Positions 53,629 through 60,464 of a DNA stretch of 64,000 nucleotides are shown here, piece after piece. The DNA lies in the NCBI RefSeq assembly GCF_000711295.1, contig NZ_JOMJ01000004.1, positions 558,001 through 622,000 of the forward strand, in the 5' to 3' direction. A program made the position numbers and the translations under genes. A model generated the notes under the pieces. The model saw only the letters and a list, made by a program, of their open reading frames with translations. It made no database searches and was not told where the DNA came from. The stretch's first letter is position 1. Each line of letters starts with the position of its first letter. Source of the DNA: Desulfohalovibrio reitneri (GTDB lineage Bacteria; Desulfobacterota; Desulfovibrionia; Desulfovibrionales; Desulfovibrionaceae).

Positions 53629-53688
53629 GTGTGCCACTACCCTGCGTGGCACACATGTGTGACATTACACACCTGTGTCATGGCACAC
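53629..53688 (+). promoter_or_regulatory. Array of TGTGnCA half-sites: probable enhancer for the sigma-54 activator
   Basis: A perfect 9-bp inverted repeat GTGTGCCAC-N8-GTGGCACAC (53629-53654) is followed by TGTGACA (53658), TGTGTCA (53674) and the inverse TGGCACA (53682): five TGTG[C/A/T]CA half-sites in 60 bases. They lie 79-138 bases upstream of the -24/-12 promoter, at the usual distance for an upstream activating sequence, and directly after the activator gene. Confidence 0.7.
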
Positions 53689-53766
53689 TCGGGGCAAAAC
53701 GCTTCGCACTGGCATCTTTCTACATATCATACCAATATTACAGTAAAAAAATCAACTTTGGGAGAC

Positions 53767-53783
53767 TTGGCATCCTCCTTGCT
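53767..53783 (+). promoter_or_regulatory. Sigma-54 (-24/-12) promoter
   Basis: TTGGCATCCTCCTTGCT has the invariant GG and GC dinucleotides separated by exactly 10 bases and matches the YTGGCA...TTGCW consensus. It is 38 bases upstream of the thioredoxin-fold gene, which starts at 53821. Confidence 0.8.
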
Positions 53784-53820
53784 CATATCCAGGCAACAGG
53801 ACGTGAGGGGGGGAATCGAC

Positions 53821-54153
53821 ATGACGCCCACAGTACGGGGCGCGACAGAGTTCGAAGCGGAAGTTCTGGGCCAGGCCGATCCGGTCTTGGTGGCCTGCCT
53901 GGACGAGCGGGGGGAGATGGACGGCCTCGCCGAGGCCGTCCATACCGCCGCGAAAAGCTTCGAAGGGGAAATCAGGGTCCGCCTGGTGGACAGTGATCTC
54001 CTCCCCATGCTGCGGAACAGGCTGGGCGTCACCGGAACGCCCACCATCCTCCTCTTCAAGGAGGGGAGGGAATGCAGCAGGCTTCTGGGGCGGTTTGAAG
54101 ACGAGCACATTCTGGCCTTCCTGCGCCGCCACCTGGACGCCACGGCTCATTGA
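53821..54153 (+). CDS. Thioredoxin-fold protein lacking the CxxC motif (110 aa)
   Basis: ATG 53821 behind a GGGGGGGA tract. Order of elements fits the thioredoxin fold: ADPVLVACLDERGEMDGLAE where WCGPC normally lies (only one Cys, position 26), EIRVRLVDSDLLPMLRNRLG, then the cis-Pro strand VTGTPTILLFKEGRECSRLL and a C-terminal helix. It therefore cannot perform ordinary dithiol exchange. It might act as a chaperone or binding partner, or use a single Cys. It is the sole gene under the predicted sigma-54 promoter, and further members of the transcript may have been displaced by the ISL3 insertion. Confidence 0.8.
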   Translation: MTPTVRGATEFEAEVLGQADPVLVACLDERGEMDGLAEAVHTAAKSFEGEIRVRLVDSDLLPMLRNRLGVTGTPTILLFKEGRECSRLLGRFEDEHILAFLRRHLDATAH

Positions 54154-54418
54154 ACAGACAGGTATTTCGCTGCCGGAAACGCCGCGTTAGCATATCCGTC
54201 CGCTTCCCGAACACCGAAGCGGAGCGCGACCGAACAGTGTTCGGGCGCCTGGCATATGACAGCGAGGGGGGAAAAGGGCGATCCGGCAGCGTTCTTTCAG
54301 CAGCCGATAGCGTGCCTTCACTCGGGGTGAACAACCGGCGCGAAATATTCGGCGAATCGGGCGGAACCGCAACCAAGCGGGTTCCGGGGCGCACCTGGGG
54401 GGAGCGTCCCGGCCGCCC
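54154..54418 (+). other. Hairpin-rich non-coding region between the thioredoxin-fold gene and the ISL3 element
   Basis: No supported gene. Inverted repeats: CGCTTC/GAAGCG (54201-54221) and CCCGAACAC/GTGTTCGGG (54206-54245) share bases and are mutually exclusive; CGGAACC/GGTTCCG (54362-54386); CGGGGCGC/GCGTCCCG (54385-54411). The stretch ends in a T-run into which the ISL3 element inserted. It may be a structured 3' UTR or small RNA; I recognise no known class. Confidence 0.45.
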
Positions 54419-54426
54419 ATTTTTTT

Positions 54427-54453
54427 GGTCCTTCCGGGATTTCAGTGGGTGGC
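54427..54453 (+). repeat. ISL3 left terminal inverted repeat
   Basis: It starts GGTCCTTCCGGGATTTCAGT and continues to GGGTGGC. The right end matches it in reverse complement at about 21 of 27 positions. Confidence 0.8.
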
Positions 54454-55692
54454 TCCGGTTTTGCAGGCCGGATAGAGGTCCAATCCACCACAGAAGAAGT
54501 AGATCGCCGTCTTGAAGTGCTCTTTGTTCCTGTAGCCGCAAGCTCGGCGTTTGATTGCCATGATCTTGCTGTTCAGTCCCTCGGCCACGGCGTTGGTGAT
54601 TCGATGCCGGCAAAAGGTCACCACGTTGTCCATGTGAGCTCTCAAGGTCTGGGCCACCTTCTTCATCGGCGTGATCCGGGATCGCGTGGCCCAACCGCAC
54701 CATTTCTCCAGGAACCTCTTTGCCCAGCCAGGGCTCATGTAGCCCCACAGATCCTGCAGGCTTTCCTTCATGGCCCAGGCTTTGGCCGTCTTCAGGTTGG
54801 CCTGCTTGAGGTCATCGAACCGAGGTCTGTGCTTATCCGGCAGACGGCTTTCGCCGTAAAGCCACAGGTATCTGGTGCCCTTGAGGATTGACTCCCCTTC
54901 GGCCATCAGGGCCTTGTGTTCCTGACGCCGGACAGTGTCCACCGCTTTCCCCACGTGTTGCATGACGTGGAAACGGTCAAAGACGATTTTCCGGCTTGCC
55001 TCAGGGATCCACTTCATAGTGGCCGAAAAATACGGCTGCCACATGTCCATGCTCACGGCCCGCACTGCTTCCAGCTGCTCGCTACTCAGGCTTTGATAAT
55101 ACGCCTCGAGGCTCGCCGTTCGGCGATCTTCAGCAACATGCTCAACTGTGCCCCTCATCAGATCGCAGACGACGGTCATGTACTTGTGTCCCTTGCGGAA
55201 AGCCTTCTCGTCCACCCCGAGGTAGTGGATATTGCGCTGTTCCTTGCGGCTCAAGCCTCTTTTGACGGCTCGTTCCATGATCCCCCAGGTCTCGTCCCAG
55301 GAAATACGCAACAGCCTGCGTGCACCTTCGATGGTCGAACAGGCCGTAATCACGTCAATGGCCATGCGCTCCATGAGCAGGGTGAAACGAGAATGGGGAG
55401 CGGCCCAGGGGACCTGTGCTTGGCGTACGCCGTGATCAGGACAGTTAACTCGTGGAATACGTGCATGAAGAAATGTCTTGAACTGGCAGGTATCTAGATG
55501 TCTCCATGTCCGTTCTTCGGCATGATCCCGGCAAGCCAACTCTCGCCCGCACTCTGGGCAAGACCAAAGAGCGCCAGGCTCATGATCGATCCACACATCC
55601 ACTCGCCCAGCCCCAGTCTGGAGCTTCACGTCATCCACATGCCAGGGGTGGTCAATGCCAAGAATCTGAGCATAGAAATCGATGTCCCTCAT
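54442..55692 (-). CDS. ISL3-family DDE transposase
   Basis: ATG 55692 behind GAGGAG gives 416 aa. An N-terminal zinc-ribbon (SCPECGRELACRDHAEERTW, NCPDHG) precedes the helical ISL3 region and the DDE domain: LGVDEKAFRKGHKYMTVVCD for the first Asp, VSMDMWQPYFSATMKWIPEA for the second, and the C-terminal TNAVAEGLNSKIMAIKRRAC with Glu. The frame is unbroken. It sits within the 54427-55758 element. Confidence 0.95.
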   Translation of the reverse strand: MRDIDFYAQILGIDHPWHVDDVKLQTGAGRVDVWIDHEPGALWSCPECGRELACRDHAEERTWRHLDTCQFKTFLHARIPRVNCPDHGVRQAQVPWAAPHSRFTLLMERMAIDVITACSTIEGARRLLRISWDETWGIMERAVKRGLSRKEQRNIHYLGVDEKAFRKGHKYMTVVCDLMRGTVEHVAEDRRTASLEAYYQSLSSEQLEAVRAVSMDMWQPYFSATMKWIPEASRKIVFDRFHVMQHVGKAVDTVRRQEHKALMAEGESILKGTRYLWLYGESRLPDKHRPRFDDLKQANLKTAKAWAMKESLQDLWGYMSPGWAKRFLEKWCGWATRSRITPMKKVAQTLRAHMDNVVTFCRHRITNAVAEGLNSKIMAIKRRACGYRNKEHFKTAIYFFCGGLDLYPACKTGATH

Positions 55693-55731
55693 GAGCAATG
55701 TCTCCTCTAGAACAGAGGACTACCTCAGGCT

Positions 55732-55758
55732 GCTACCCACGACAATTCCGGAAGAACC
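55732..55758 (-). repeat. ISL3 right terminal inverted repeat
   Basis: The reverse complement starts GGTTCTTCCGGAATTGTCGT, pairing with the left end at 54427-54453. Confidence 0.8.
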
Positions 55759-55766
55759 ATTTTTTT

Positions 55767-55943
55767 TTGCCTGTGGCCTTCATTTCCTATGGATTTTTAT
55801 CTTCGCGGGGGGTACAAAGAAATCACCCCCTCCTGTCATGCGCCAGTCCTAACGGCGCATCACAGCCCCTTCGTCCGGTCGGACCGCCAGGTCCGGCCGG
55901 GCGAAGTTTATTTCGGCACCCGGCTGGAAGGGACCTCTTCCCA
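55767..55943. other. Intergenic region with strong hairpins right of the ISL3 element
   Basis: No gene is supported. ATGCGCC/GGCGCAT with flanking CTGT/ACAG (55834-55865) and GGTCGGACC/GGTCCGGCC (about 55879-55900) form stems. They may end the lipoprotein transcript arriving from the right, but there is no clean T-tract. Confidence 0.4.
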
Positions 55944-56378
55944 TTATTGTTTGGTCACGGTCACGTCGAGGGTGCGGTAGACGCCCAGCTTTCTTCCCGT
56001 CTTGTCGTCCAGGAGAATGAAGTCCACCGTGGTATCGCCCGGCTCCTGGGCGATGAAGGAATAGATGTACGCGCCGCCGGACTTCTCGCCGGATGTGGAG
56101 GTGGTGGGCGGTTCGTAGCGGAAGCCAGAATACATCAGCACCAGGGGCTTGTACTCCGGCCGCTCGGCCAAAAAGCCCTCAGCGGGCTGCTCGATGGTCA
56201 CGCTGAGATAATCCCCGGCGGGCAGGCTGGCTTCCTGGTCGGCGTCCTCGGCCTTGGGGAAGACCACGTGGTGGTCCTCCGGCTCCCACAATGGGCCGCC
56301 GCGTTCGGTGATGCCGCAGCCCGTCAGCGTGAACGATACGGTCAGCAGCAGGACGAGCAGTGCTGGGCGAAGGTTCAT
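55944..56378 (-). CDS. Small lipoprotein, periplasmic beta-rich
   Basis: ATG 56378 (144 aa) overlaps the YkgJ-type gene by four bases (ATGA); the frame continues to 57230 only as a shadow. The signal sequence LLVLLLTVSFTLTGCGITER has a lipobox LTGC. The mature domain is strand-rich, DYLSVTIEQPAEGFL, then LVLMYSGFRYEPPTTSTSGE, YIYSFIAQEPGDTTVDFILL and LGVYRTLDVTVTKQ, resembling protease-inhibitor-like or proteinase-binding PepSY/chagasin-type beta folds. I would not assign a name beyond lipoprotein. Confidence 0.8.
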   Translation of the reverse strand: MNLRPALLVLLLTVSFTLTGCGITERGGPLWEPEDHHVVFPKAEDADQEASLPAGDYLSVTIEQPAEGFLAERPEYKPLVLMYSGFRYEPPTTSTSGEKSGGAYIYSFIAQEPGDTTVDFILLDDKTGRKLGVYRTLDVTVTKQ

Positions 56379-57151
56379 TCGGTCTCCTCCGGATCGATCT
56401 TGCGCAGGTTCTCGCACTCGTTGAACAACACCAGTTCCACCCAATCCATGGCGAATTCCAGGGCGGCCTCCTCGTCGTCGAGAATGGCCTGTTGCCTCTC
56501 CTCGTCCACGTCCAGGCGGGAGAAGATGTTCATGTCGCGGATGAAGCGCTGGAAGTTGTCCAACTGGTACAGGGCCATCAGGGCCATGGTGGCCTTGCGG
56601 CCGTCGATGGCGGCCCCGGCGCGTTTCTGCCGCGCCAGCAGCTTCACGTAGCGGTCGTTGCTGGCGTTGTAGTCCTCCAGCCCCTGGTCGGCCACCCAGG
56701 TCTCCGGAGTCCACTCCACGTCCTGCTCGAAACCCCGGCAGTGCGGCTCTTGCACCAGGAAGAACTGTTCGATGATCTCGTCCTCTCCGCCCAGCTTGGA
56801 TGCCCGGCCAACGGGGTAGCCCCGGCAGGCGCTGGGGCGGTTGAGGTACACCTTGCAGCCCTCCTTGGAGACGAAGGGGCAGGGCTTGCCCTCCCCGTCC
56901 ATCATTTTCAGCCGCAGGGTGGGGAAACCGGTGTCCGGGGCCGTGGAGACCTCGGCCCGGCCCTGGATGAACTCCTTGCTGCCCTCGTTCAGCTCGCGGC
57001 GCAGCCGCAGGGCGTCGTAGGGGGTCAGCATCAGGGTCAGGTCGCCGCAACAGGCGTTGAAGCAGGGCACGTCCGGGTGGCAGGCGAAACGGAAGGTCTC
57101 GCCGGGCTTCACCTCGGGCAGGCTGTCGAGAAAGGCTTGGGAGTCGTCCAT
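56375..57151 (-). CDS. YkgJ-family cysteine cluster protein
   Basis: ATG 57151 (258 aa) is chosen because the family's conserved start region follows (FLDSLPEVKPGETFRFACHP). The Cys cluster is FACHPDVPCFNACCGDL, then KPCPFVSKEGCKVYLNRPSA with more Cys (CRGYPVG, PHCRGFEQ), the CxxxCC pattern of YkgJ/FliB-like iron- or zinc-binding proteins. It is followed by the helical GRKATMALMALYQLDNFQRF. The function is unknown; the cluster suggests metal binding. It is translationally coupled to the downstream lipoprotein gene. Confidence 0.85.
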   Translation of the reverse strand: MDDSQAFLDSLPEVKPGETFRFACHPDVPCFNACCGDLTLMLTPYDALRLRRELNEGSKEFIQGRAEVSTAPDTGFPTLRLKMMDGEGKPCPFVSKEGCKVYLNRPSACRGYPVGRASKLGGEDEIIEQFFLVQEPHCRGFEQDVEWTPETWVADQGLEDYNASNDRYVKLLARQKRAGAAIDGRKATMALMALYQLDNFQRFIRDMNIFSRLDVDEERQQAILDDEEAALEFAMDWVELVLFNECENLRKIDPEETE

Positions 57152-57247
57152 GGGTATCCTTGCGCCGTTGGCGCGGGCTTTGTCGGGTTTCGTTTCGGCC
57201 GCAAATAAACCCTGGCGGGCGCGGAGGCAACCCCGCACTCCGGTTGC

Positions 57248-57901
57248 CTACACCGCCAGGCTTGTCAAACGTAGCGTGTCGGTGAGGCGCAACGGGGCGT
57301 CGTTGACCTTGCTTTCGAGGAATCGCCGCATTTCACTCAGCTTCGCCTCGTCCTGAGGGTGATCGTAGTAGCTGAAGGCATACTCCACCACTTCGTGGAA
57401 ATCACGGAACACCCACTCGGTCGAGAACAAGCCGCTGGACAGGACGGACAGCCCGCATGCCTCCAATGCGCGCTGGGTGTTCTGAAGCTCGCTATCCTCA
57501 TTGCTGAAGATGTTGCACAGCCTTTGGACCTCTCCCTCCGGGGCCGGCTCCAGCGCAAGGATTCGTCCGCCGGGGGCCGTGACCCTGGCCGCTTCCTTCA
57601 AGGCGCGTTCGGGCCCGGGGTGGTGGTGCAGGGAGAGCGTGAAAAGGACGATGTCGAAGCCGCCTGAAAGTACGGGCAAATTTTCGCCGGAAGCTTGGGC
57701 GAACCGGGACTTCGGAACATGGCGGACAGCCTGGAGCGCGGCCGCGTGGTCGGGCTCCAGTCCGACGGTCGTTGCGGTGTCATCGGCGTACATGGCGGTC
57801 ACGCGGCCATTGCCGCAGCCCACCTCCAGGACCCGGGCCCCGTGGAAGTCGGCCCGCATGTAGAGTTCGCGCTGAGTGGCCAGTTCTTCGTCCTGTTTCA
57901 T
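57248..57901 (-). CDS. Class-I SAM-dependent methyltransferase
   Basis: This 217-aa protein has a standard methyltransferase core: motif I RVLEVGCGNGRVTAMYADDT, LEPDHAAALQAV, FAQASGENLPVLSGGFDIVL and motif post-II GGRILALEPAPEGEVQRL. The C-terminal part (FHEVVEYAFSYYDHPQDEAK) is helical. The substrate is not identifiable. It is eight bases downstream of the HcpR-like gene on the same strand, so it may be under the same control. Confidence 0.85.
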   Translation of the reverse strand: MKQDEELATQRELYMRADFHGARVLEVGCGNGRVTAMYADDTATTVGLEPDHAAALQAVRHVPKSRFAQASGENLPVLSGGFDIVLFTLSLHHHPGPERALKEAARVTAPGGRILALEPAPEGEVQRLCNIFSNEDSELQNTQRALEACGLSVLSSGLFSTEWVFRDFHEVVEYAFSYYDHPQDEAKLSEMRRFLESKVNDAPLRLTDTLRLTSLAV

Positions 57902-57909
57902 GTTCCGCT

Positions 57910-58599
57910 CTACAATCTGCTCAGGCCCCGGGCCAGGTCGTCGAGCGCGTCAGGGTCGACCACCCGCACCTTGCGACCATCCAGGCGGATGTACCCGGCC
58001 TCGTCCATCTTGCGCAGCATGCGTGACAACGTCTCCGGCTGGGCCCCCAGCAGGGCGGCGAGCTGGCCCTTGGGCAGGTCCAGCTCGAAAGCGTCCGCTC
58101 CGGTTTCGGCCCGCAACAGCAGGATGTGGGCGGCCAGCCGCTGAGGGGCCTCCCGCAGGCTGAGCGCTTCCACCTTCTGTGTGAACTCGCGCAGTCGTCC
58201 GGCCAGCAGCCCAAGCATGGCCATGGACAGGTCCGGCTCACGGGCCAGCAGGGAGCGGAAGGCGTCGCGCCCGAAAAAGAGCATCCGCGACGGCTCCAGG
58301 GTCATGGCCGAGGCGGGGTAGTCGCCCCCGGAAAAGACCGCGGCCTCGGCCAGCACGCCGCCGGGACCGAAGACATGCAGAATTTGCTCCTTGCCCGAAG
58401 GGGAGAGCTTGTAAACCTTCACCCGGCCTTCCACCACGGCGTAGAAGCCCTCGGCCCGCTGGCCTTCGTTGAAGAGCACACGATCCGCCGGGCGGGAAAC
58501 TTCCGTGGCCGTTGCCATGACCTTGTCCAGCTGCTCAGCCGAAAGGCCCTGGAAGAGGGGCAGAGAGGCGGCGGCGCGGGCGCTGTCCGTTTCCTGCAA
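57910..58599 (-). CDS. Crp/Fnr-family regulator, HcpR-like
   Basis: I choose TTG 58599 (229 aa): GAGG sits eight bases upstream, and the frame to 58671 would run through the palindrome at 58616-58629. A cNMP-like sensor domain (SLPLFQGLSAEQLDKVMATA, EGRVKVYKLSPSGKEQILHV) is followed by a dimer helix and an HTH with LPKGQLAALLGAQPETLSRM. There is no N-terminal Fe-S cysteine set as in FNR; HcpR senses nitric oxide, reportedly through haem. It is adjacent and divergent to hcp and probably controls hcp, frdX and itself. Confidence 0.88.
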   Translation of the reverse strand: MQETDSARAAASLPLFQGLSAEQLDKVMATATEVSRPADRVLFNEGQRAEGFYAVVEGRVKVYKLSPSGKEQILHVFGPGGVLAEAAVFSGGDYPASAMTLEPSRMLFFGRDAFRSLLAREPDLSMAMLGLLAGRLREFTQKVEALSLREAPQRLAAHILLLRAETGADAFELDLPKGQLAALLGAQPETLSRMLRKMDEAGYIRLDGRKVRVVDPDALDDLARGLSRL

Positions 58600-58615
58600 A
58601 ATTTTTTCCTCGCTT

Positions 58616-58629
58616 TTGACGTGGGTCAA
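58616..58629. promoter_or_regulatory. HcpR-type operator between the regulator gene and hcp
   Basis: TTGAC-GTGG-GTCAA, a perfect 5-bp palindrome (extended TTTGAC/GTCAAA), lies 17 bases before the regulator start and 69 bases before the hcp ATG. The same motif recurs upstream of frdX at 60370-60383. Confidence 0.8.
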
Positions 58630-58697
58630 ACCGCAGGCGTCGGAAATACCCCATGGTGGCCCCAACGACAAGGCAACCGAAACCCACGGAGGACATC

Positions 58698-60347
58698 ATG
58701 TTTTGTTACCAGTGCGAACAGACCGCCAGAGGCGAGGCCTGCACCAAGCAGGGCGTATGCGGAAAGAAAGGCGACGTGGCCGCCATGCAGGACCTGCTGG
58801 TCCACGTCGCCAAGGGGCTGTCCCGGGTGGCCCTGGCCGCCCGCGAGCAGGGCGTTTATGAACAGGACCTGGGCCATCTGACCGCCCGCGCCATGTTCGC
58901 CACCCTGACCAACGTGGACTTCGACCCCGAGCGGCTGGCCGAACTCGTGCGCCAGGTGGCCTCCCGCCGCGATGCCCTGGCCGAGAAGGTCCGCGCCAAG
59001 GGCGGAACCGTTCCCGAGAACGACGCCGTCACCCTCCAGCCCGCGGCCGACGTGCAAGGCATGGTGGCCCAGGGCGAACAGCGCGGCATCGAGGAAGACC
59101 CCGAGATGGACGCGGACATCAAGTCCCTCAAGCAGACCGTCATCTACGGCGTGAAGGGCCTGTGCGCCTACGCCGACCACGCGGCCATCCTGGGCCAGGA
59201 GGACGAGGACCTCTACCGCCAAGTGCACCAGCTGCTGGCCGACACCATGCGCATGGACCTGGAATTGGGCGCCTGGGTAGAGCGCGCCATGCAGACCGGC
59301 CAGGTGAACCTGCGCGCCATGGAGCTGTTGGACGCGGGCAACACCGGCACCTACGGCCATCCCACCCCCACCGAGGTGCCCCTGGGCCACAAGGCGGGCC
59401 CGGCCATCGTGGTCTCCGGCCACGACCTGCCCGACCTGGAGATGCTTTTGGAGCAGACCGAGGGCAAGGGCATCACCGTCTACACCCACGGCGAAATGCT
59501 GCCCTGCCACGGCTACCCCAAGCTCAAGGAGCGCTTCCCCCACCTGTGGGGCCACTTCGGCACGGCCTGGCAGAACCAGCAGAAGGAGTTCGCCGAGCTG
59601 CCCGGCGCGGTGCTCATGACCACCAACTGCCTCATGCCCCCGCGCGACACCTACATGGACAACCTCTACACCACCGGGCTGGTGGCCTGGCCGGGCGTGC
59701 CGCACATTGATGGCGGCGTCGACGGCAAGAAGGACTTCACCCCCGTCATCGAGAAGGCCCTGGCCCTTGGCGGCTTCGAGAGCGACGAGGACAAGGGCAA
59801 GGTGCTCACGGGCTTCGCCCGCGAGGCCGTGCTCGGCGTGGCCGACAAGGTCATCGACGCGGTCAAGTCCGGCGCGGTACGCCACTTCTTCCTGGTGGCG
59901 GGCTGCGACGGCGCCAAGCCGGGCCGCAACTACTACACCGAGTTCGTGGAGCAGGCCCCCGAGGACACCATCATCCTCACTCTGGCCTGCGGCAAGTTCC
60001 GCTTCTTCGACAAGCAGCTGGGCGACATCGGCGGTATCCCGCGCCTGCTGGACATCGGCCAGTGCAACGATTCCTACTCGGCAATCAAGATCGCCAGCGC
60101 CCTGGCCGAGGCCTTCGACTGCGGCATCAACGACCTGCCGCTGTCCATGGTCCTTTCCTGGTACGAGCAGAAGGCCGTGGCCATCCTGCTGACCCTGCTG
60201 GCCCTGGGCATCAAGGACATCCGCCTCGGACCCAGCCTGCCCGCCTTCCTGAGCGAGAACGTGCTCAACTACCTGGTGGAGAACTACGGCATCAAGCCCA
60301 TCACCACCCCCGAGGAAGACTTGGCCGACCTGCTGCCGGCGGCCTAG
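58698..60347 (+). CDS. hcp: Hybrid cluster protein (hydroxylamine reductase)
   Basis: ATG 58698 behind CGGAGGACATC gives 549 aa. The N-terminal CYQCEQTARGEACTKQGVCG holds Cys3, Cys6, Cys15 and Cys21 of the [4Fe-4S] cluster. The hybrid Fe-S-O cluster ligands are spread in YTHGEMLPCHGYPKLKER, VLMTTNCLMPPRD, FLVAGCDGAKPGRNYYTEF and LPLSMVLSWYEQKAV. Spacing matches anaerobe-type Hcp. It reduces nitric oxide (and hydroxylamine in vitro) and protects against nitrosative stress. It is regulated by the adjacent HcpR-like protein and terminated by the hairpin at 60351-60371. Confidence 0.97.
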   Translation: MFCYQCEQTARGEACTKQGVCGKKGDVAAMQDLLVHVAKGLSRVALAAREQGVYEQDLGHLTARAMFATLTNVDFDPERLAELVRQVASRRDALAEKVRAKGGTVPENDAVTLQPAADVQGMVAQGEQRGIEEDPEMDADIKSLKQTVIYGVKGLCAYADHAAILGQEDEDLYRQVHQLLADTMRMDLELGAWVERAMQTGQVNLRAMELLDAGNTGTYGHPTPTEVPLGHKAGPAIVVSGHDLPDLEMLLEQTEGKGITVYTHGEMLPCHGYPKLKERFPHLWGHFGTAWQNQQKEFAELPGAVLMTTNCLMPPRDTYMDNLYTTGLVAWPGVPHIDGGVDGKKDFTPVIEKALALGGFESDEDKGKVLTGFAREAVLGVADKVIDAVKSGAVRHFFLVAGCDGAKPGRNYYTEFVEQAPEDTIILTLACGKFRFFDKQLGDIGGIPRLLDIGQCNDSYSAIKIASALAEAFDCGINDLPLSMVLSWYEQKAVAILLTLLALGIKDIRLGPSLPAFLSENVLNYLVENYGIKPITTPEEDLADLLPAA

Positions 60348-60350
60348 ACA

Positions 60351-60371
60351 CCGGGAAAACCCGGGCCTTTT
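60351..60371 (+). terminator. Intrinsic terminator of hcp, overlapping the frdX operator
   Basis: CCGGG-AAAA-CCCGG followed by GCC and a TTTT tract. The T-tract merges into the TTTTGAC start of the operator at 60370, so the two elements overlap. Confidence 0.7.
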
Positions 60372-60383
60372 GACCCAGGTCAA
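60370..60383. promoter_or_regulatory. HcpR-type operator upstream of frdX
   Basis: TTGAC-CCAG-GTCAA, the same palindrome as at 58616-58629, 82 bases before the frdX start. A second GC-rich hairpin (AAGGG/CCCTT) follows immediately. Confidence 0.8.
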
Positions 60384-60464
60384 GGGGCCCGGCCCTTTTC
60401 AACCGCCGCAGCCGCCTTACATTGGTCGTCAGGAAAGACGAAGCCAACCAACGGAGAAAATACA

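Larger units (their letters stand above)
54427..55758 (-). mobile_element. ISL3-family insertion sequence, complete
   Basis: A 1332-bp element with imperfect terminal inverted repeats beginning GGTCCTTCCGGGATT on the left and GGTTCTTCCGGAATT on the right, continuing to GTGGGT. It is flanked by an 8-bp duplication ATTTTTTT (54419-54426 and 55759-55766), the expected ISL3 target size. The transposase is intact, so it could be active. Confidence 0.92.

Noticed and set aside
54150-54515. A 121-codon frame after the thioredoxin-fold gene
   Set aside because: It continues across the ISL3 boundary, which must have been created by the insertion, and has no RBS or family signal.
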